Origin: Thermoleophilia bacterium
GTDB lineage: Bacteria; Actinomycetota; Thermoleophilia; BMS3ABIN01
Assembly: GCA_020053595.1 (NCBI GenBank)
Contig: JAGVMV010000048.1
Location: 1-64,000 of the forward strand
Reading direction: 5' to 3'
DNA length: 64,000 bases
Under the pieces are notes generated by a model. That model saw nothing but the letters and a program-made list of their open reading frames with translations. It had not been told where the DNA came from and made no database searches. Shown piece by piece: positions 1-8,169 of the stretch. Positions within the stretch are counted from its first letter, which is position 1. Every line of letters begins with the position of its first letter. A program made the translations under genes and the position numbers.

Positions 1-367
<367 letters not shown>

Positions 368-395
368 TCATCTTGAGTTAAAGGGACCTAGCCAA

Positions 396-419
396 TAAAA
401 AAGCCGCCCTAACGGCGGC
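396..419 (-). terminator. Rho-independent terminator between rpmA and obgE
   Basis: On the minus strand, GCCGCC and GGCGGC form a 6-bp stem around GTTAG, followed by six T. It would end or attenuate the rplU-rpmA transcript ahead of obgE. Confidence 0.75.
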
Positions 420-453
420 CTAAAATTCATTCTATCCCCAACGAGAAGAAATA

Positions 454-714
454 TCAGGAGCCTTCCTCAACCGGAACCACGCTGATCAGCCGCGAAGCCC
501 CCTGGGTAAACACCACTCGCCCGGTTACCTTGGCGAAAATCGTATCGTCACCGCCGATGCCGGCACCGGGTCCCGGACGGAACCGCGTGCCGCGCTGGCG
601 CACGATGATGGAGCCCGCCGTCACAACCTGGCCGCCAAAACTCTTGCATCCCAGCCGCTGGGCCGCTGAGTCGCGACCATTCCTGCTTGTGCCTGCACCT
701 TTTTTATGAGCCAT
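454..714 (-). CDS. rpmA: 50S ribosomal protein L27
   Basis: The product is 86 residues and begins [16 protein letters not shown], the standard L27 N-terminus that reaches the peptidyl-transferase centre. The [20 protein letters not shown] segment is typical of the family. There is no extra N-terminal propeptide of the kind cleaved by Prp in Firmicutes, so the start is mature-type. The ATG directly follows the rplU stop codon (TAA ATG), which suggests tight translational coupling. Confidence 0.98.
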   Translation of the reverse strand: MAHKKGAGTSRNGRDSAAQRLGCKSFGGQVVTAGSIIVRQRGTRFRPGPGAGIGGDDTIFAKVTGRVVFTQGASRLISVVPVEEGS

Positions 715-1239
715 TTATTCCTTCTCCGGCTTTGTGTCTTTTTTTGCTGATTTCGCTGGTTTGGCGCTCTTCGTGTCAGCTTTTGCTGGTTTGGTATCAG
801 GCTTGGCGGACTTGGTCTCAGCCTTGGCCGTCTTTGCTGCGGCCTTTGGCGCCTTAGTCTCGGTCTTCTCAGCCTTGGCTGCCGGCTTCGCTTCGGCCTT
901 GGCCTCTGTCTTCGTTTCGGCCTTCTTGCCACCGGCGGCGGTTATCGTCTGGATGGTGACCCGCGAGAGCCGGCTGCGATGGCCCTTGGTCCGCCGGTAA
1001 CCACTCTTTGGCTTGTACTTGAATACACGGATCTTATCGCCGAGCAGATGCTCCTCCACCTTGGCCTTAACCTTGGAGCCCTTGAGCTCGTCCGCGGTGA
1101 TGGCACGCGTCTCGCCGCCGAGCAGTAATGGCGTCAGCGAAAGGGTTTTGCCCTCGTCGAGGTCGAGCCGGTCGACGAGGAACTCGTCTCCCTGCGCCAC
1201 CTTGTATTGTTTTCCGCAAAGTTCTATGACTGCGTACAT
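715..1239 (-). CDS. rplU: 50S ribosomal protein L21 with Lys/Ala-rich C-terminal tail
   Basis: Residues 1 to about 101 are a normal L21 (MYAVIELCGKQYKVAQGDEF; KSGYRRTKGHRS), binding 23S rRNA. About 73 further residues are almost only Lys, Ala, Thr, Glu, Pro and Ser, in repeated KAETK and KPDTKPAK blocks. L21 is usually about 100 residues, so the tail is an added, probably disordered basic extension. The gene heads the rplU-rpmA pair and has its own extended -10 promoter about 90 bases upstream. The folC product of this window carries a similar but N-terminal extension. Confidence 0.96.
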   Translation of the reverse strand: MYAVIELCGKQYKVAQGDEFLVDRLDLDEGKTLSLTPLLLGGETRAITADELKGSKVKAKVEEHLLGDKIRVFKYKPKSGYRRTKGHRSRLSRVTIQTITAAGGKKAETKTEAKAEAKPAAKAEKTETKAPKAAAKTAKAETKSAKPDTKPAKADTKSAKPAKSAKKDTKPEKE

Positions 1240-1325
1240 GAAATATCCTGTTTCAGGGTTACTGATTCCTTGTTATCCCGGGCAACTCCGGAGCAACGAC
1301 CAGCGGCCGCTTTTTAGCCTTTGGG

Positions 1326-1334
1326 ATTATAGCA
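1326..1334 (-). promoter_or_regulatory. Extended -10 promoter of rplU-rpmA
   Basis: The minus strand reads TGCTATAAT, a perfect TGn extension plus TATAAT -10 box, in the gap between rng and rplU. No good -35 is seen 17 bases upstream, as expected for an extended -10 promoter. The leader of about 80 bases could fold as an L21 autoregulatory leader, but I did not identify a known structure. Confidence 0.55.
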
Positions 1335-1407
1335 ACGCCGGCGGACAATTGCCACCTTTAAAGCCTAACCGCCGCGCCAGGCGCCGTTTCCGCGCGCAGG
1401 GCGGCTT

Positions 1408-3192
1408 CTATTCGTGATGCTCCCGGTTCATCCCCCAGTCCTGCCGTTTGGGGACATCCACGTCCTCGCTGCTATCGGTTCTACCGGACGCTTCCAGCTG
1501 GGACTGTGACGCGAACTCCTCGACCATCTTGCCATAAGCGCAGGTCCGGCTGACACTGTCGATGTGCACCTTCTTGTCCTGGCCTACCATCTTGCCGGCG
1601 CCGGAGATGCTGATGACGTACCCGTCGATCCTGGCGATGCCGTCGTTGGTGTTATACATGTGGGGCTCCTCGATGCGCAAACGCACCTCATCCCCCTCGG
1701 CCACCGGCAGCGACGCGCGCTGGATGGCCTCGCGGCTTCCTTCGGCGGAGACGTTGAAAGTATCGATGGGGATGGTGTCCAGCCCCTCGAAGCTGAAGTA
1801 CTTTTTGGTCTCCTCCTCGATCTCCTTGAGCTTGGCGCCACCCTGTCCGATCAGCATGGCCGCCACCTTGGGGTGCACCTCCACCAGGAAAGCCTCGTTG
1901 GAGGATGTCTCGGCCAGGCGTCTGAGCCGCCGTTCGATGTCGAAGGCCATGGATTCCTCACTGACGATGACGCCTTCGCCGTTGCAGGTGGGGCAGGTCT
2001 TGGTCAGGATGCCGCGCAGGCCGTCAGTGACGTTCTGCCGGGTCATCTCCACCAGCCCCAGCGGCGACAGTTCGACGATGTAAGTCTTGGTACGGTCGGT
2101 CTCCAGTTCCTTGCCCAGCGTATCCAGCACCTGCTGGCGGTTGCGCAGCCGGGCCATGTCGATGAAATCGATGATGATGATGCCGCCGATGTCGCGCAGC
2201 CTCAGCTGGCGCACGACCTCCTTGCAGGCCTCGATGTTGGTTTTGACGATGGTGTCCTCAAGCCTGGTGCGGCCCACGTAGCGCCCGGTGTTCACATCGA
2301 TGATGGTCAGCGCCTCGGTGAACTCGATGATCAGATAACCGCCGCTGGGCAGATCCACTCGCCTGAGCAGCGCCTGCTTGATCTCCGCGTCGACCCCGTA
2401 GGTCTCCATCAGCGGCTTGCTCCCCTGGTACATCTCGACACGCTCCGCCAGCTTGGGAGAGGTCTTTTTGATGAATGAGCGGATCTTGTCATATTCCTTC
2501 TGGGAATCAACCAGAATGCGTTCGAAAGAATCGTTGAAGATATCGCGAATAACCTTAAGGGAGACCTCTGCCTCGGAGTAAAGCATCGCCGGCGCCTTGG
2601 AGCCCTTGTCGCGCCCCTGTACGGTCTGCCACATCTTTTCCAGGAACTTGACGTCGTTGAGCAGTTCCTTTTTCGTGACTCCTTCGGCGGCGGTGCGCAC
2701 GATGAGGCCGGCGCCCTTGATCTTCAGTTCCTTGCATAATTGCCTGAGGCGCTGACGCTCTTCGTCGGGCAGGCGGCGGGAGACGCCGGCGCCGTCGCCG
2801 CCGGGAACGTAAACCATGAAACGCCCGGGTATGGAAAGCGAGGTGGTGAGCCGGGCGCCCTTGGTGCCCATGGGGTCCTTGACGATCTGGACGAGTATCT
2901 CCTGCCCCGAGCGGAGCATCTGGGTTATCTTCTTGGGGCGCTTGTCGGGGTCTTCATGGACCATGACTTCCTCGACGTAGAGGAAACCGTTCTTCTCCAG
3001 CCCGATGTCGACAAAGGCCGCCTCCATGCCGGGGAGCACGTTCTCGACCTTGCCCTTGTAGATGTTGCCGGCCAGCGGCCGGCGGCCCTTCCGTTCAACA
3101 TAGATCTCGCAAAGCCGCCCCTGCTCAAGAACCGCTACCTTAAGCTCGTTCGGCTCAGCGCTCACCAAAATCTGCTTGGAGCGACTAGCCAT
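1408..3192 (-). CDS. rng: Ribonuclease G/E family endoribonuclease
   Basis: This 594-residue protein belongs to the RNase E/G catalytic family. An N-terminal S1-type RNA-binding stretch (NIYKGKVENVLPGMEAAFVDIG) is followed by the DNase I-like catalytic part, with IIDVNTG and IIIIDFIDM carrying the metal-binding aspartates, and by the zinc-link motif CPTCNGEG. It is close to RNase G in length, with only a short C-terminal tail and no long degradosome scaffold. It cleaves single-stranded 5'-monophosphorylated RNA in mRNA decay and rRNA processing. It lies upstream of rplU, a common pairing. Confidence 0.95.
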   Translation of the reverse strand: MASRSKQILVSAEPNELKVAVLEQGRLCEIYVERKGRRPLAGNIYKGKVENVLPGMEAAFVDIGLEKNGFLYVEEVMVHEDPDKRPKKITQMLRSGQEILVQIVKDPMGTKGARLTTSLSIPGRFMVYVPGGDGAGVSRRLPDEERQRLRQLCKELKIKGAGLIVRTAAEGVTKKELLNDVKFLEKMWQTVQGRDKGSKAPAMLYSEAEVSLKVIRDIFNDSFERILVDSQKEYDKIRSFIKKTSPKLAERVEMYQGSKPLMETYGVDAEIKQALLRRVDLPSGGYLIIEFTEALTIIDVNTGRYVGRTRLEDTIVKTNIEACKEVVRQLRLRDIGGIIIIDFIDMARLRNRQQVLDTLGKELETDRTKTYIVELSPLGLVEMTRQNVTDGLRGILTKTCPTCNGEGVIVSEESMAFDIERRLRRLAETSSNEAFLVEVHPKVAAMLIGQGGAKLKEIEEETKKYFSFEGLDTIPIDTFNVSAEGSREAIQRASLPVAEGDEVRLRIEEPHMYNTNDGIARIDGYVISISGAGKMVGQDKKVHIDSVSRTCAYGKMVEEFASQSQLEASGRTDSSEDVDVPKRQDWGMNREHHE

Positions 3193-3580
3193 GAAACTTC
3201 ATCTGCCTTTCGTAAATTGTGCGGCCCGGCGATTTCAGGTCCCGCTCCCGCGAAACCCATGTTCACGCCTTCGGCCAAAACTTAACAGGTAATCTTCCGC
3301 AAAATCGCCCACGGGAAACATTAAGGAATTCGTAAACCCGCCTGTTTCCTACGCTCCACTCAGGGTGAAAGTCTCCCGGATGGCGATTCGTTCAGGCTGA
3401 TTGCTCTTTCCAGACGACGGTTCGCTCGGGAAAACAAATGTGGGCGAAAAAACTTTTAGGGGGAAGTCGTTCTCGATCGCCCCCGCAGGGTAGATTATAT
3501 ATATTCGGTCCGGGATATACCAGAAATAGGCGAATATTCAGTCCCGGATTTATCAGAAATAGGCGAAAAAATCTTCAAAG
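3193..3580. other. 388-base intergenic region upstream of rng
   Basis: No convincing gene is seen. It holds two tandem copies of a 32-base sequence (3503-3534, 3536-3567) and an AT-rich stretch that reads TATAAT on the minus strand at 3499-3494, a possible -10 for rng with a weak -35. Confidence 0.5.
3503..3567. repeat. Two tandem 32-base direct repeats
   Basis: Copies at 3503-3534 and 3536-3567 lie 33 bases apart and share an identical core CAGAAATAGGCGAA, with a few mismatches before it. They lie just upstream of a candidate -10 box of rng on the minus strand, so they could be paired regulator-binding sites. Confidence 0.6.
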
Positions 3581-4279
3581 TCAACGCCGGCGGCCGCGAT
3601 ATGGCGGCCTGCCCGGGCGCGGCGGCTTCGGCTGTTCCTCTTCCTTGAGCCTGATTTCAGTGCGGACGATCCGGGCCGGTTTTATTTCTTTCCCGGCGAA
3701 ACCGGCCAGCGCCTCGATGATCTCGTCGGGGCGTGCGGTTCCCTCCGGGGTGACCTTCATATCAAAGGCGATGCCGCTGCCACCTTCGATCAGGTGCACA
3801 TCCTCGACATACTTTTTAATGTCGACTTCCTTGTCGCCCTTGGGCCGCCGCCTGAGCAGCACCAGCTCAATAGCTGAATTATATTTGGCCAGGGCGGCCG
3901 CGAAATCGTCCGCGATTTCCGCGAGCTCGATGCGATAGCCGCAGAATTCCACCCGCGAAGCCGATTTGGAGCGGTCAAAACAGGGACCCACCGATTTAAG
4001 CGCCATTCCCTGGGGAAGCTCGCGGCTGATCTTTTTGGCCAGATCGGTAAGTGGAGCCCGCTGCTGCAGGGAAAAATCACAGATCTCGTCCTCGCCCTCG
4101 ACGCCGACCCCAAGGGGCATTGCCAGGCTGAGGATGGGCTTCGGCCGCATTCCCTGGGAAAAAGACAGCTCAAAACCGGAGCGGCGGATGGCCCGCATCA
4201 GGCAGCTCAGCGTGTCGAGGTGGGAGATGAACCGGGCTCTTCCGGTCTTGGAAAAGCGCATCTGGTAGTTGAAATTCAT
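3581..4279 (-). CDS. DUF2344 (TIGR03936-type) protein
   Basis: The 232-residue product starts NFNYQMRFSKTGRARFISHLD and has SFSQGMRPKPILSLAMPLGVG, hallmarks of the DUF2344 family found beside TIGR03960 radical SAM proteins and RNase G/E. The C-terminus is a basic Pro/Arg-rich tail. Its function is not established; the fixed linkage suggests it works with the adjacent radical SAM protein, perhaps on rRNA or tRNA. The radical SAM gene ends 43 bases upstream on the same strand. Confidence 0.88.
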   Translation of the reverse strand: MNFNYQMRFSKTGRARFISHLDTLSCLMRAIRRSGFELSFSQGMRPKPILSLAMPLGVGVEGEDEICDFSLQQRAPLTDLAKKISRELPQGMALKSVGPCFDRSKSASRVEFCGYRIELAEIADDFAAALAKYNSAIELVLLRRRPKGDKEVDIKKYVEDVHLIEGGSGIAFDMKVTPEGTARPDEIIEALAGFAGKEIKPARIVRTEIRLKEEEQPKPPRPGRPPYRGRRR

Positions 4280-4322
4280 GATCCGGCCACCCCGGCGGCG
4301 CCATAAATCTGTCTGTCCGAGT

Positions 4323-6092
4323 TCATGATTTGGCGATCCTCATCTCGATATCACCTTCGCAGACGCCGCAGTTCTCACAGGAACCCCAGCGGCAGTCCAG
4401 TGTTACCTCGCCCCGGTCAGCTCTTTCCTTCTCCTCCAGCAGGAATTCCTTGCTAACCCGGGAATCGATATCGTCCCAGGGCAATTCGGCGTCCACCGGG
4501 AAAGAGCGGGTCGCTTCCTGCTCGATGCTGCTGCCGATGGCGGCGAAGCCGGTCTCCCAGGCGGTGAAGCTGAACTTCTCGGTCCAGGCGTCGAAACCCG
4601 AGCCGGCGCGCCAGGCCGCCTCGATGGCGACGGCGGTCTCATCGCGGCCACGGGCGATGGCGCTTTCCACCAGGCTCGGCTCGAGGTCGTGCAGGCTCAG
4701 CTTGATCTGCTTGCGCGGCATGTTCCGCCGCAGGAATTCGTGCTTGGCGGCCAGCTCCTCGCGGCCGTTCATGCCGCCCCACTGGAATGGTGTGTGCGCC
4801 TTGGGGACAAAGCTGGCGATGCTGACGTTGATCTGCACCCGTCCGGCATTCGCGCCCTCCTGCCGGCCGATGCGCCGGGCTGCCGTGGCGATGTCGATGA
4901 TCCCCTGCAAATCGGCCTCGGTCTCGGTGGGCAGGCCGATCATGAAGTAAAGTTTGACCGTGTTGCAGCCGCCGCGGAAAGCTTCGCCGATCGCCTCCTG
5001 GATGTCCTCCCCGCTCACCTGCTTGTTGATGGCGTCACGAAGTCGCTGGCTGCCCGCCTCGGGGGCGAGGGTGATCGAACTGCGTCTCGAGGAGGTCAGA
5101 CCCAGCAGGCGTATGGCCTCCGGGTCCACGCGCAGCGACGGCAGCGATACGGTGAGCCGTGGCTGGGACTCGGCCAGCCTGGTGAGCGTCTCCTGAATAC
5201 AGCTATAGTCGGTGGTGGATAGCGAGCTCAGCGAAACCTCGTCGTAGCCGGTACCCGCTACCAGATCGGTGATGGCGCGGCAGACTTCATCTGCCGGACG
5301 CTCGCGCACCGGCCGGTACCAGTTACCCGCCATGCAGAAACGGCAGCCGCGGGTGCAGCCACGCATTATCTCCAGGGTGGCGCGGTCGTGGACGGCACCC
5401 ATCGAGGGAATTACCGGCCGCACCGGCGCCAGGGAATAATCGAGTTCTGATACCACCGCCCGCTTCACCCGGCGTGGGAAGGCAGGTACGAAAATGCCCT
5501 CCAGGCCGGCGAGCTGCTCCAATAACTGCCGCCGCGGCAGGTCCTTGCCTTCCTCACAGATCTTCAGCACCTGCGGCACTGCCTGTTCGCCGTCACCGAC
5601 GAGGATAAAATCGAAGAATGCCGCCACCGGATGGGGATTGCTGGCGCAGGGTCCGCCGGCGAAGACCAGCGGGTCGCCATCGCCGCGGTCCTGCCAGTGC
5701 AGCGGGACTCCGGCGAGGTCCAGCATCTCAAGGATGTTGGTGTAGGTAAGCTCGTGCTGCAGGGTGAATCCCCAGAGGTCGGCGCCGCTGACCGGCTCCC
5801 AGCTCTCCAGGGCAAAAAGTGGCACCGACTCCTCGCGCATCAGCGCCGACAAGTCGGGCCAGGGACAATAGGCGCGCTCCGCCCAGGAATTGCTATGCAG
5901 ATTGATCAGCGAGTAGATGATCTGCACGGCCTGGTTGGCCGTGCCGATCTCGTAGACGTCAGGGTAGCTGAGGACGACCCGCAGGGAATAATCCTGCTTC
6001 ACGACGCTGCCTACCTCGCCGCCGATATATCGCGCGGGCTTCTCTACCCTCTCGAGGAGGGATTCAATTCTTTTTTCCATTGTCTCCGTCAC
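4323..6092 (-). CDS. TIGR03960-family radical SAM protein
   Basis: The 589-residue protein carries a radical SAM cluster motif CTRGCRFC (CX3CX2C) after a B12-binding-like N-terminal part (AGGPCASNPHPVAAFFDFILVGDGE). Near the C-terminus it has a second cysteine cluster, CRWGSCENCGVC, which could bind another Fe-S centre or zinc. This matches the TIGR03960 family, half of a fused or paired system with DUF2344. The substrate is unknown. The start is uncertain: GTG at 6092 or ATG at 6080, where GGAG lies only three bases before the ATG. A tRNA-like T-arm sequence overlaps the leader. Confidence 0.9.
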   Translation of the reverse strand: MTETMEKRIESLLERVEKPARYIGGEVGSVVKQDYSLRVVLSYPDVYEIGTANQAVQIIYSLINLHSNSWAERAYCPWPDLSALMREESVPLFALESWEPVSGADLWGFTLQHELTYTNILEMLDLAGVPLHWQDRGDGDPLVFAGGPCASNPHPVAAFFDFILVGDGEQAVPQVLKICEEGKDLPRRQLLEQLAGLEGIFVPAFPRRVKRAVVSELDYSLAPVRPVIPSMGAVHDRATLEIMRGCTRGCRFCMAGNWYRPVRERPADEVCRAITDLVAGTGYDEVSLSSLSTTDYSCIQETLTRLAESQPRLTVSLPSLRVDPEAIRLLGLTSSRRSSITLAPEAGSQRLRDAINKQVSGEDIQEAIGEAFRGGCNTVKLYFMIGLPTETEADLQGIIDIATAARRIGRQEGANAGRVQINVSIASFVPKAHTPFQWGGMNGREELAAKHEFLRRNMPRKQIKLSLHDLEPSLVESAIARGRDETAVAIEAAWRAGSGFDAWTEKFSFTAWETGFAAIGSSIEQEATRSFPVDAELPWDDIDSRVSKEFLLEEKERADRGEVTLDCRWGSCENCGVCEGDIEMRIAKS

Positions 6093-6135
6093 CAGGATTC
6101 GAACCCGGGAGGACCGCGGCGGCCGCTATCCCCTG
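6081..6135 (-). other. tRNA-like remnant (D-arm and T-arm similarity)
   Basis: The minus strand reads AGCTCAGGGGATAG at the end of the upstream gene and then CCGGGTTCGAATCCTGG, which folds as a 5-bp T stem with a normal TTCGAAT loop. The anticodon arm is shortened and no sequence pairs with the 3' acceptor side, so this is not a working tRNA. It may be a tRNA relic absorbed into the junction of two genes, or chance. Confidence 0.35.
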
Positions 6136-7022
6136 AGCTTTTTCAGTTTGTCGACCAGCGGCGTCAGCCGCGATGGAGTCACGCGTGTGGAACCGTCAAA
6201 ATAGGCTTTGGCTGCTTCGCCTAGAGCCCGTGTACCGCTCCAGGCCACTCCGCCCTTGAGCACCCAGCCGGGGCCGGGGAAGAAATCCAGCGCCTGCCGG
6301 GCGACAGCCCGCAGACCGAAACCGCTGCCGATAACTCCGAGAATCTCCAGCGCCCGTTCGGTGCCCACGGACTCTCCATGGGCGGCGGCTATGCGTAACA
6401 CCATCCGCGCTTCGTTGATGGTCATCACCGGCATGTCGGCGCCGGGAATGATAAACAGACATCCGACGACGGCATTCTGACGCGCCGTCCTCCTGATGAT
6501 CTGGCGGCAGGCTTCATCCCGCAAGGCAGGTAATTTGGCGGCCAGCGCCACGATGCCGTCACCGGCGGCGTCGGCCACCGCCTCGGCCAGCACATCAGCG
6601 GGCACAATACCCCCGGGAGCCATGCCGAGCACGCGGCTGGGCCCGACCCCGGGAAAAGAAATTTCTATGCCAGGAGCCTCGGTGAGGACGACAACCACCG
6701 GCGACCCGGCTTGCTCGGCCTCCAGCAAACGGCTGCCAAAAGCCTGGGAATCCATCACCGCCGGAGAGACTGCCAATATAACCAGATCACCGGAACTCAT
6801 CTGGGACAAAGACGGCAGCGGCTCACTCTCCCCGCCTGCCGAGGCGTCAATCAGGCAGGTCGCCTGGGTGGACGCGGCGCCCTGGATCAGCGCCTCATAA
6901 ACGGCAGTCACGGCCGTCCGGTCGGAACCGGTTACCAGTAGCCTGGCCGGCCCCTCGCTCTCCTCCTGCACCTCGCGAACCGCTGAATAAACTTTTCTCG
7001 GGCTAAGCGGTAGTCTGGGCAC
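6126..7022 (-). CDS. DUF697-type hypothetical protein
   Basis: This is 298 residues from GTG at 7022, which has a strong ribosome site (AGGAGG, seven bases before). A longer frame from ATG 7061 lacks one. The N-terminal half looks like a degenerate nucleotide-binding fold (ARLLVTGSDRTAVTAVYEAL; VVVVLTEAPG). The C-terminal half (MTINEARMVLRIAAAHGES; VWLKG-like GWVLKGGVAWSGTRALGEAA) resembles DUF697 domains that follow some GTPase domains. It overlaps the end of rodA by 20 bases, so it is translationally coupled to the elongasome genes. The function is unknown. Confidence 0.75.
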   Translation of the reverse strand: MPRLPLSPRKVYSAVREVQEESEGPARLLVTGSDRTAVTAVYEALIQGAASTQATCLIDASAGGESEPLPSLSQMSSGDLVILAVSPAVMDSQAFGSRLLEAEQAGSPVVVVLTEAPGIEISFPGVGPSRVLGMAPGGIVPADVLAEAVADAAGDGIVALAAKLPALRDEACRQIIRRTARQNAVVGCLFIIPGADMPVMTINEARMVLRIAAAHGESVGTERALEILGVIGSGFGLRAVARQALDFFPGPGWVLKGGVAWSGTRALGEAAKAYFDGSTRVTPSRLTPLVDKLKKLRG

Positions 7023-8163
7023 GCCTGTACCTCCTGTCGCCCGCCAGCCTGCTGCGCACATGGATGCTTTCCAGCAGGCCGATGGCCAGTAAATTTACCA
7101 CCATGGAGCTCCCGCCATAACTGACAAAGGGTAGCGGGATGCCTGTGATCGGCATGATGCCGATGGTCATGCCAATGTTAACAAAAACCTGAAAGAGCAG
7201 CATACTGACGACACCACCGGCGATCAGGCTGCCGAACATGCTTTCGGAAATGATGGCTATCCGCAGGCCCCGCCAGATGACCAGCACGTATAGCGCCAGC
7301 AACACGGCGACGCCGATAAATCCCAGCTCCTCGCCTAAAACCGAAAAAACAAAATCGGTGTGGTGCTCCGGCAGGAAATTGAGCTGGGTCTGCGTGCCCT
7401 GGTAAAGGCCCTTGCCGGTCATCATCCCCGAGCCGATGGCGATCTTCGACTGCAGCAGATGGTAGCCGGAGCCGCCGGGGTCGTGCTCCGGATGCAGGAA
7501 GACCAGCAGGCGGTCGATCTGATAGGGCTTCAGTATCTGGATACCGATAACCGGCAGCACCTTCAGCATCATCACGAGCGCACCGCTTACCGCCGCGAAC
7601 ATGACGCCAAAATGCAGCCAGCGGGTTCCATAGAGAAAGAGCAGCGCCACCGTCAGGGAAGCCAGAACCAGCGCCGTACCGAAATCCGGCTGGATGAAAA
7701 CCAGGAAGGTGGGTATCGCGGCGATGCCCAGCGCCGACAGAGTGGTCTGCGTCTCCAGCTCGCCGCGGGGCCGCTCCGAGAGGAATGCCGCCAGCACCAC
7801 GATCATGCCGATCTTCGCCACTTCCGATGGCTGCAGATTGAAAAATCCCAGAGGAATCCAGCGCGTCGATCCCTTGGCTTCGGCGCCGACGATAAACAGC
7901 AGCAGAATCATTCCTATGATGGCAAAATATATGTGCTGCCGGAAATTCCTCAGAATCCGGAAATCGATAAAGGCCAGAACCGCCATGAAAATGGTGCCGA
8001 GCAGGGCGGCCAGCAGCTGTATTTTGACGTAATAGTAGGGGCTTGGCAGATTGGGGTCGGAATGGGTGGCGCTGTAGATGATCAGTGAACCGAAAGCCAC
8101 CAGGCCGGCCACCGCCGCCAGCAGGGCGTAATCGAAATGTCTGAGGTGTGTGCGAATCTCCAT
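7003..8163 (-). CDS. rodA: Rod shape-determining protein RodA (SEDS glycosyltransferase)
   Basis: The 386-residue polytopic membrane protein of the SEDS family has about ten hydrophobic segments. Typical conserved parts include QPDFGTALVL, HLLQSKIAIGSGM, FLPEHHTDFVFSVLGEELGF and GIPLPFVSYGGSSM. RodA polymerises lipid II glycan strands for lateral-wall growth together with its class B transpeptidase, encoded just upstream (pbp2, ending 6 bases before). It is the penultimate gene of the mreB-mreC-mreD-pbp2-rodA run. Confidence 0.96.
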   Translation of the reverse strand: MEIRTHLRHFDYALLAAVAGLVAFGSLIIYSATHSDPNLPSPYYYVKIQLLAALLGTIFMAVLAFIDFRILRNFRQHIYFAIIGMILLLFIVGAEAKGSTRWIPLGFFNLQPSEVAKIGMIVVLAAFLSERPRGELETQTTLSALGIAAIPTFLVFIQPDFGTALVLASLTVALLFLYGTRWLHFGVMFAAVSGALVMMLKVLPVIGIQILKPYQIDRLLVFLHPEHDPGGSGYHLLQSKIAIGSGMMTGKGLYQGTQTQLNFLPEHHTDFVFSVLGEELGFIGVAVLLALYVLVIWRGLRIAIISESMFGSLIAGGVVSMLLFQVFVNIGMTIGIMPITGIPLPFVSYGGSSMVVNLLAIGLLESIHVRSRLAGDRRYRRAQTTA

Positions 8164-8169
8164 CGGCGC

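Noticed and set aside
1564-2478. Long plus-strand open frames opposite rng
   Set aside because: Shadow frames in GC-rich coding DNA; RNase G has clear family motifs on the minus strand.
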